A stretch of 18,937 bases of DNA from JAAYLN01 sp964592855 (GTDB lineage Bacteria; Verrucomicrobiota; Kiritimatiellia; RFP12; JAAYLN01): assembly GCA_964592855.1 (NCBI GenBank), contig CAZQKI010000081.1, positions 1-18,937 on the forward strand, read 5' to 3'. The notes under the pieces were generated by a model. The model searched no databases. It was not told the origin of the DNA and saw only the letters and a list, made by a program, of their open reading frames with translations. Positions 14,835 through 18,937 of the stretch are shown piece by piece; positions within the stretch are counted from its first letter, which is position 1; every line of letters begins with the position of its first letter. Position numbers and translations under genes: made by a program.

Positions 14835-14862
14835 TTGACGCTGAGGGGTGTCCGCTGTTAAT
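14835..14862 (+). promoter_or_regulatory. Promoter of tRNA-Pro
   Basis: TTGACG (14835-14840) and GTTAAT (14857-14862) are 16 nt apart; an alternative -10, TAATGT, overlaps with spacing 18. Transcription would begin about 20 nt before the tRNA. Confidence 0.5.
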
Positions 14863-14887
14863 GTTCGCCTCTGTTTAAGCACCACGT

Positions 14888-14964
14888 CGGGGCGTAGCGC
14901 AGCCTGGTAGCGCGTTTGCTTGGGGTGCAAAAGGTCAGGAGTTCGAATCTCCTCGCCCCGACCA
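14888..14964 (+). tRNA. tRNA-Pro (anticodon GGG)
   Basis: A complete 77-nt tRNA with encoded CCA folds without mismatches. Acceptor stem CGGGGCG/CGCCCCG (14888-14894, 14954-14960), D-arm GCGC...GCGC, anticodon stem TTTGC/GCAAA with loop TTGGGGT (14920-14926, anticodon GGG at 14922-14924), and T-arm AGGAG-TTCGAAT-CTCCT (14937-14953) are all present, with discriminator A and CCA at 14962-14964. Its 3' end faces a tyrosine recombinase gene about 200 bp away, so it is the probable integration target of the element on the right. Confidence 0.97.
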
Positions 14965-14977
14965 TTTTGAAGACGGC

Positions 14978-15021
14978 AAAAAGCAGCGAGTTTCTTAGGA
15001 AATTCGTTGCTTTTTTGTTTT
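14978..15021 (+). terminator. Intrinsic terminator of tRNA-Pro
   Basis: A 17-bp stem including two G-U wobbles (arms 14978-14994 and 14999-15015) closes a TTAG loop. The 3' arm continues into TTTTTTGTTTTT. It is the strongest intrinsic terminator in the window, 14 nt after the tRNA. Confidence 0.93.
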
Positions 15022-15039
15022 TCGGGAATGAACGGCGGG

Positions 15040-15101
15040 GGGCGTGTGGGGGTTGTGTGGGGCCGATTTTGGGCGTGTGTGGGCGTTTGTGTGGGGATTT
15101 T
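15040..15101. repeat. G-rich tandem pair of 31-bp imperfect repeats
   Basis: Two consecutive 31-bp units (15040-15070 and 15071-15101) both begin GGGCGTGTG and end ATTTT, and both contain TTGTGTGGGG, shifted by 3 nt between the two. There are six runs of three or more G on the plus strand within about 65 nt. The pair lies between the tRNA terminator and the integrase promoter, a place where arm-type binding sites of an integrase would be expected. A G-quadruplex is another possibility. Confidence 0.7.
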
Positions 15102-15103
15102 GC

Positions 15104-15132
15104 TTGCATTCGCGGCGCCGATTTTCCATACT
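15104..15132 (+). promoter_or_regulatory. Candidate promoter of the integrase
   Basis: TTGCAT (15104-15109) and CATACT (15127-15132; four of six) are 17 nt apart. Start near 15139 leaves a leader of about 33 nt that includes the ribosome binding site GGGAGGA. Confidence 0.45.
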
Positions 15133-15171
15133 GTATCCGGCTGGTGAAACATCAATCGCGGGAGGAAAATC

Positions 15172-16770
15172 ATGGCACTGGAACTCAGGCGTGGACGGGA
15201 TGGAAAACTGCGGAATCATTGGTATGGCCGAGTCGACATGGATGGCCGGTCAAAGGTTGTCAACCTGGGCGTGGCGGTGAAAGGCACCCCGCCGGCCTCC
15301 CTCCTGAACAAGGGGGATGTGAAGTTCGAACTCTCCAGAAAGGCGGCGGAGAAGGAACTGGAACGCGTCAAGTCGGAGTCGGATCAGAAGGGCCATGCGC
15401 AGCACCTGACGGAACGGCTCATCGAAATGAAAACGGGACAGGCCGTCGAGCATGTCCGGATCGATGAGATCGCCACCCGCTGGCTGGGCCTGCCGCGGCC
15501 GGAAACACTCTCCCCTGCATATGTGTCGGGCGTGAAGTCGGCCTGTGAACAGTTCCGGGCATTCATGGTGGACAGGCGTCCCGCGGCGGTGCGGCTCTAT
15601 GAGGTCACGTCCGTGGACGCGGGGGCGTTCGCGGAGAAACTGCGGAACGAGTGCGCCCCGATGACGGCAAGTGCCTATTGCGGGATGATCCGCCGGGCAT
15701 GCACGCGGTTTCTGCCGTCCGGTCACATGAACCCGTTTGCGGCGGTCCTGGGGCGCTCACGGAGTGAACGCGGGGGGGGAAGCGTCCACCGGGTGCCGTT
15801 CACGCCGGAGGAACTGTCGGTGGTACTGGAGACGTCACAGGGCTTCGAGGGGGGGATTCTCCATGGTCCGGTGGTGGCCGCGGCCTGCACGGCGCTGCGC
15901 CGGGCGGACGCCTGCCGACTGGCTTGGGAGAGCGTGGACTTTGAGAACGGGGCGGTGACGGTGAAGACGGCGAAGACGGGGGAGACGGTGGATCTGCCGC
16001 TGCTGGCGCCGCTGCGGGGGGTGCTGGAGGCGCTTCCGGGGCCCAGGGAGGGCTTCTGCTTTCCGGTGGCGGCAAAGATGCTGGCGGAGAATCCGGACGG
16101 GTTGACTTGGCGTTTCAAGGCCATCGTGGCGCGTACGCTGGCCGGGATGGAAGACGGCGTGACCGAACCGGATCAGGAAACAGTTCTGGCCGCGGGGATC
16201 GCGGCAATCGGGAAGCTGCCCCAGGGGGAACGGCGGGCGCACCTGGCGGAGGCGTTTCGGCGCTACATGGAGGGCGGGAACGTTCCGGGCATCGCCAGTG
16301 ACATGGGGGTCTCGAAGGGCAGCGTCTCGGAATGGCTGGCGGCGGTGGCGGGCATGACGGGTATGCATGTGATTCGGCGGTCAAGAGTGTCGATGCGGGC
16401 CGGAATCGCAAAGCACACGCAGGCGACAAGGGAGCGGGGTCACCGGGCGGCAAGCGTGCGGGACTGGCACGCGTTGCGGACGACGTTCGTGACGCTGGCC
16501 TTGTCGGCCGGGGTGCCCATGGAACTGGTGCGGAAGGTGACGGGACACCGGACCGTGGAGGTGGTGATGGCAAACTACTTCCGGCCGGGGCGGGAGGCGC
16601 TGCGGACGGCGCTGGTGGGGGCCATGCCGGCGGTGCTGACGGGCGGCCAGGCGGTGCCTTCAACGGGAGCAGGTGGACGTGAGCTCGTCGGCCTGGCTGG
16701 CAAGGTGGCGGCGGGAACGGCCACGCAGTCGGATCGCGTGCGACTGTGCGAACTGGCGGCGGCTGTTTGA
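15172..16770 (+). CDS. Tyrosine-type integrase with a helix-turn-helix insertion
   Basis: The 532-residue recombinase starts after GGGAGGAAAATC, a strong ribosome binding site. Residues 1-90 form a basic N-terminal region (arm-type DNA binding by analogy). About 95-195 is the SAM-like core-binding domain. From 208 the catalytic domain follows with R243 (TALRRADA), K265/K268 (VKTAKTGE), H433 and R436 (DWHALRTTF), H459 (TGHRTVEV) and nucleophile Y469 (MANYFRP). All catalytic residues are thus present. Between the lysine and the HxxR box there are about 165 residues instead of the usual 60-70. The extra part (about 325-425) includes a helix-turn-helix-like segment, NVPGIASDMGVSKGSVSEWL (370-389). 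A 60-residue Ala/Gly-rich tail follows the tyrosine. It probably integrates the element at the adjacent tRNA-Pro. Its codon use is more G-rich than that of the left-hand genes. Confidence 0.88.
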   Translation: MALELRRGRDGKLRNHWYGRVDMDGRSKVVNLGVAVKGTPPASLLNKGDVKFELSRKAAEKELERVKSESDQKGHAQHLTERLIEMKTGQAVEHVRIDEIATRWLGLPRPETLSPAYVSGVKSACEQFRAFMVDRRPAAVRLYEVTSVDAGAFAEKLRNECAPMTASAYCGMIRRACTRFLPSGHMNPFAAVLGRSRSERGGGSVHRVPFTPEELSVVLETSQGFEGGILHGPVVAAACTALRRADACRLAWESVDFENGAVTVKTAKTGETVDLPLLAPLRGVLEALPGPREGFCFPVAAKMLAENPDGLTWRFKAIVARTLAGMEDGVTEPDQETVLAAGIAAIGKLPQGERRAHLAEAFRRYMEGGNVPGIASDMGVSKGSVSEWLAAVAGMTGMHVIRRSRVSMRAGIAKHTQATRERGHRAASVRDWHALRTTFVTLALSAGVPMELVRKVTGHRTVEVVMANYFRPGREALRTALVGAMPAVLTGGQAVPSTGAGGRELVGLAGKVAAGTATQSDRVRLCELAAAV

Positions 16771-16780
16771 CAGAGTGCCC

Positions 16781-16807
16781 CTCGCCCCTTCGGGGGCGCG
16801 GGGCGAG
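16781..16807 (+). terminator. UUCG hairpin after the integrase gene
   Basis: CGCCCC-TTCG-GGGGCG (16783-16798) is a six-bp stem on the very stable C(UUCG)G tetraloop. An overlapping alternative pairs CTCGCCCC (16781-16788) with GGGGCGAG (16800-16807). There is no T-run after it, so it may be a transcript-end stabiliser or a factor-assisted terminator. Confidence 0.45.
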
Positions 16808-16814
16808 TCGCTGA

Positions 16815-17005
16815 ACGTAAAACCGTGATGCGTGAAACGTGAGGCGCTGGGAGCGCGGAAGCGACCGGCCGCATCAGAACGGCCGGATCGCCGCTGGGAG
16901 CAAGGGAAGCGGGAAATGGGGGACGGGAAACGACGGGCGGGACCGGGATGACCTCTTTGACCGGATTGCTGGGGAGGGCTTGCGCGGAGACGCGAAGGCG
17001 CGGAG
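16815..17005. repeat. Repeat-rich spacer after the integrase
   Basis: The spacer holds several repeats and no gene. GAACGTAAAACCGTGATG, then CGTGAAACGTGAG (16814-16843), are variations on one word. An 18-bp imperfect direct repeat GCTGGGAGCGCGGAAGCG (16846-16863) returns as GCTGGGAGCAAGGGAAGCG (16893-16911). The two copies flank a perfect 7-bp inverted repeat CCGGCCG / CGGCCGG (16865-16871 and 16880-16886). GCGCGGAGACGCG and AAGGCGCGGAG (16982-17005) repeat GCGCGGAG. Such words recur between genes in many uncultured-bacteria genomes. Confidence 0.6.
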
Positions 17006-17036
17006 GGGAGCGGGAATCGATCGAAGAAAACGGCGA

Positions 17037-17186
17037 CTATGGGAGGTGCGGTTTCGTCGTGGCGAGCCAGGCGGCGTGCAGGGTGGCCCACTTGTCGGAG
17101 TGAGCGCCGAGGCGGGCGATCTGGCGGGGATGGGCGAGAGGCAGAAGAAACAGGTCGCGGCCGTTGATGTCAAGCGGGGCGACGTG
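17037..17186 (-). pseudogene. 3' remnant of a protein gene
   Basis: Directly after the hsdR stop codon, in the same frame, 49 further codons read HVAPLDINGRDLFLLPLAHP, then RQIARLGAHSDKWATLHAAW, then LATTKPHLP and a stop. The composition is that of a real, conserved protein end and unlike the low-complexity translations of the neighbouring spacer. There is no ATG or other start codon with a ribosome binding site, so it looks like the tail of a deleted gene. The HPRQ...LG..S..W..LH..W pattern reminds me of C-termini in the uracil-DNA glycosylase superfamily, but I am not sure. The alternative is a real C-terminal extension of HsdR cut off by a nonsense codon; the natural look of the HsdR end speaks against this. 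Confidence 0.5.
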
Positions 17187-18937
17187 CTATGCGGCGGTGG
17201 CGGTGCGGCGGATGGTGGCGAGGACAGCAATGAGTTCGTCGACCTGCGGGGGGGTGAACAGGCCTTCCGGTCCCTGTGGTGTGAGGTCGGTGAAGGGCGA
17301 TTCGTAGAGCAAGGCGGCCTCCATGGCGCCGTGACGGGTGAGATGGTCGACGATCAGGTTGACAAAATCGATCTGATTTGCGGCAAGGGTTTTGCCCTGG
17401 AGAAAGCCGGCCAGAGCGTTCTTGGCAGCCTCCCGGTCCATGCCGATCAAGGATCGAACGAAGAGGCCGAGTCCTTGTGATTCGGTCTTGGCGCGCTCGA
17501 GTTCCTCCGGTCTCGCGATGCCGCTCTCGGCAAGCATACGCTCGAGTTCATCCAGGTCGGTCTTCGTCAAAGACTCGTTCATCCTCAGTTTGTGGATGGT
17601 GATGTGATCTTGATGGGCCCGCAGATAGGCCTGGGCTTTGGCACGGAATTTCGCGGTGTCGACGCCTTCCTCAAAGCCAGGCAGGACAATGCTTGTTTCG
17701 CCGCCCATCTCGTCTTCGAAGTCGGTGTAGATGGGTTTGCGTTGGCGTTTCTCAATCAGCCTGATCAAGTCGCGCAACCGGCGCCGGACACGTTCCAGCA
17801 TCGGTATGGTGACATCCTGCCACCACGCGTCGGTTTGAACGTCCTGAATCAGGAGCATCTGGTCGCGGACCATGGGGATGGAGGATTTCTCCTCCAGCAA
17901 GCCGGCGATGGCCTTGACCTGGTCACGCAGGCGCTCAAAGCCGGGTTCGGAACGGAGGCGCGCCAACTGCAGATTGAGCAAGAGCAGATCGAAGCGCTTG
18001 GCTTCCTCGTCCTCGGCATCGAGTTCGGCCGGGAGGCCGGCAACGCGATTCGCCAGTTCCGATAGCGCCTCGGGCGGTAGGACCTGCCAGCTTTCCGGCC
18101 TGGCATATTTCTCGACCCATCGCCGTTGGGGGCGGACGACGAAGTTCTCGATGTTCATGGCGGCAACTTCCTCGTGCAGGAGTCCGCCGATGGCTTGACG
18201 TACTTGCGGCTCGGTTTCGGGTTCCTGATAGCCGCCAAGCGTTTCCCTGGTTTCCAGGGCCAGGGGAGTGGCAACGGCCCGTTTGTCCAGTTCGCCAATC
18301 AACTCCAGTCGCGTTGTGAACAGACGTTTGCCCAGGGGTTCGGAAAGGTCGCCTTCCGTTGCGTCGGGGTTCTGGCTGAAGTACTCCAGATTCTGACAAT
18401 AGTCGAACAGGTTGAAGAATTTTTTGTCCCTCCCCGGCGCAAAGAGGTCCGGGCAGAGGCGCGTCCCCCGTCCCATCATCTGCCAGAACTTGGTTTTGGA
18501 GCGCACCAGTTTGAAGAAGACGAGGTTCACGACCTCGGGGACGTCGATGCCGGTGTCGAGCATGTCCACGGAGAGGGCGATGTGGGGGGCCTTGTCTTTG
18601 ATCGAGAAGTTGTCGATCAGGCTTTGGGCGTATTCGGTCTTGAAGGTGATGACGCGGGCGAACTCGCCCTTGTAGTGCGGGTAGTTGGCGTTGAAGCGCT
18701 CGGCAATGAAGTCGGCGTGAGCCTGGTTCTTGGCGAAGAGGATGGTCTTGCCCAGCCGGTCGCCACCGGCGACGGTCTGGCCGCGCGTCATCAAGTGCGC
18801 GAGGACCTTGTCGACCGTGTCCTTGTTGAAGAGCCACTTGTTGACGGCTTCCGCCTCGACCCGGTCGGGCACATTGCCGTCATCGTCCCACTCCAAGGCA
18901 TCCCACTGGTCCTTGTCCTCTTCGGAGAGGTCGTCGT
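17187..18937 (-). CDS. hsdR: Type I restriction enzyme R subunit, C-terminal part (runs off window)
   Basis: About 583 codons of a leftward gene are seen; the 5' part with the nuclease domain and the first helicase lobe is beyond the right edge. The frame is open to the last base (DDLSEEDKDQWDALEW...), so an apparent internal start near 18896 should not be used. The second RecA-like lobe is visible: GGDRLGKTILFAKNQAHADF, FARVITFKTEYAQSLIDNFS, motif V SVDMLDTGIDVPEV and motif VI QMMGRGTRLCPDLF with the arginine finger. The remainder is the EcoEI-type R C-terminal domain, ending in LLYESPFTDLTPQGPEGLF and QVDELIAVLATIR, a usual HsdR end. HsdR translocates and cleaves DNA together with HsdM and HsdS, which are not in the window. 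Location next to integrase and tRNA fits a mobile defence island. Confidence 0.93.
   Translation of the reverse strand, partial: DDLSEEDKDQWDALEWDDDGNVPDRVEAEAVNKWLFNKDTVDKVLAHLMTRGQTVAGGDRLGKTILFAKNQAHADFIAERFNANYPHYKGEFARVITFKTEYAQSLIDNFSIKDKAPHIALSVDMLDTGIDVPEVVNLVFFKLVRSKTKFWQMMGRGTRLCPDLFAPGRDKKFFNLFDYCQNLEYFSQNPDATEGDLSEPLGKRLFTTRLELIGELDKRAVATPLALETRETLGGYQEPETEPQVRQAIGGLLHEEVAAMNIENFVVRPQRRWVEKYARPESWQVLPPEALSELANRVAGLPAELDAEDEEAKRFDLLLLNLQLARLRSEPGFERLRDQVKAIAGLLEEKSSIPMVRDQMLLIQDVQTDAWWQDVTIPMLERVRRRLRDLIRLIEKRQRKPIYTDFEDEMGGETSIVLPGFEEGVDTAKFRAKAQAYLRAHQDHITIHKLRMNESLTKTDLDELERMLAESGIARPEELERAKTESQGLGLFVRSLIGMDREAAKNALAGFLQGKTLAANQIDFVNLIVDHLTRHGAMEAALLYESPFTDLTPQGPEGLFTPPQVDELIAVLATIRRTATAA

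Noticed and set aside
16780..16788. CCTCGCCCC after the integrase, same as part of the tRNA-Pro 3' end (14951-14959)
   Set aside because: Only 9 nt in very GC-rich DNA and not aligned with the tRNA end or CCA; too short for an attachment-site duplication.
16839..17480. 213-codon plus-strand frame across the integrase spacer and the end of hsdR
   Set aside because: Arg/Gly-rich low-complexity start, no ribosome binding site, antisense to the hsdR end.
1..18937. CRISPR array or rRNA genes
   Set aside because: No regularly spaced repeats with unique spacers and no rRNA-like sequence were seen.

Overview
The window is GC-rich bacterial DNA from a Gram-negative-type organism. It carries lipoprotein processing, PlsY/GpsA phospholipid synthesis, XerD and an IscR-like regulator. 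Gene content and several word-like intergenic repeats would fit the PVC superphylum (Kiritimatiellota/Verrucomicrobiota/Lentisphaerota), but that placement is an inference: no rRNA or clear marker gene is present. Almost all the coding sequence is intact. The left 14.8 kb looks like ordinary chromosome and the right 4 kb like the edge of a tRNA-anchored genomic island.

Left part (1-5300). A leftward cluster runs from a membrane GT-C-type glycosyltransferase-like protein through an ABC-2 transporter (ATPase and permease overlapping by 4 nt) to a TPR protein with a histidine/acid-rich patch. After a 356-nt gene-free, hairpin-rich stretch with a 12-bp triplicated repeat comes a tiny protein with an FHA-like core motif. 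A 42-codon membrane miniprotein with a good ribosome binding site sits at 5163-5291.

Sulfur region (5310-8202). An Rrf2/IscR-type regulator, with three cysteines spaced as in IscR, is divergent from a cysK-metY operon. The two directions have facing promoters. An inverted repeat just downstream of the cysK -10 box is a plausible operator. Together they suggest control of cysteine and homocysteine synthesis by iron-sulfur or sulfur status.

Middle (8213-14740). A lone five-bladed beta-propeller glycosidase-like protein is followed by a lipoprotein with a degenerate heavy-metal-associated domain, whose stop overlaps the start of a XerC/XerD recombinase. Next is a double-PAS protein that ends at a histidine-kinase H-box without an ATPase domain. 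A leftward operon plsY-gpsA-panD-MBL hydrolase follows, for phospholipid precursor, glycerol-3-phosphate and beta-alanine synthesis.

Right part (14888-18937). A complete tRNA-Pro(GGG) with promoter and strong terminator is followed by a G-rich tandem repeat and an unusual 532-aa tyrosine recombinase carrying a helix-turn-helix-containing insertion inside its catalytic domain. Then come a repeat-rich spacer, a 3' gene remnant and the C-terminal two thirds or less of a type I restriction HsdR subunit that runs off the window. This arrangement suggests a defence-type island integrated at tRNA-Pro. Its far end and the rest of the restriction system lie outside the window. The integrase is the most unusual gene here.
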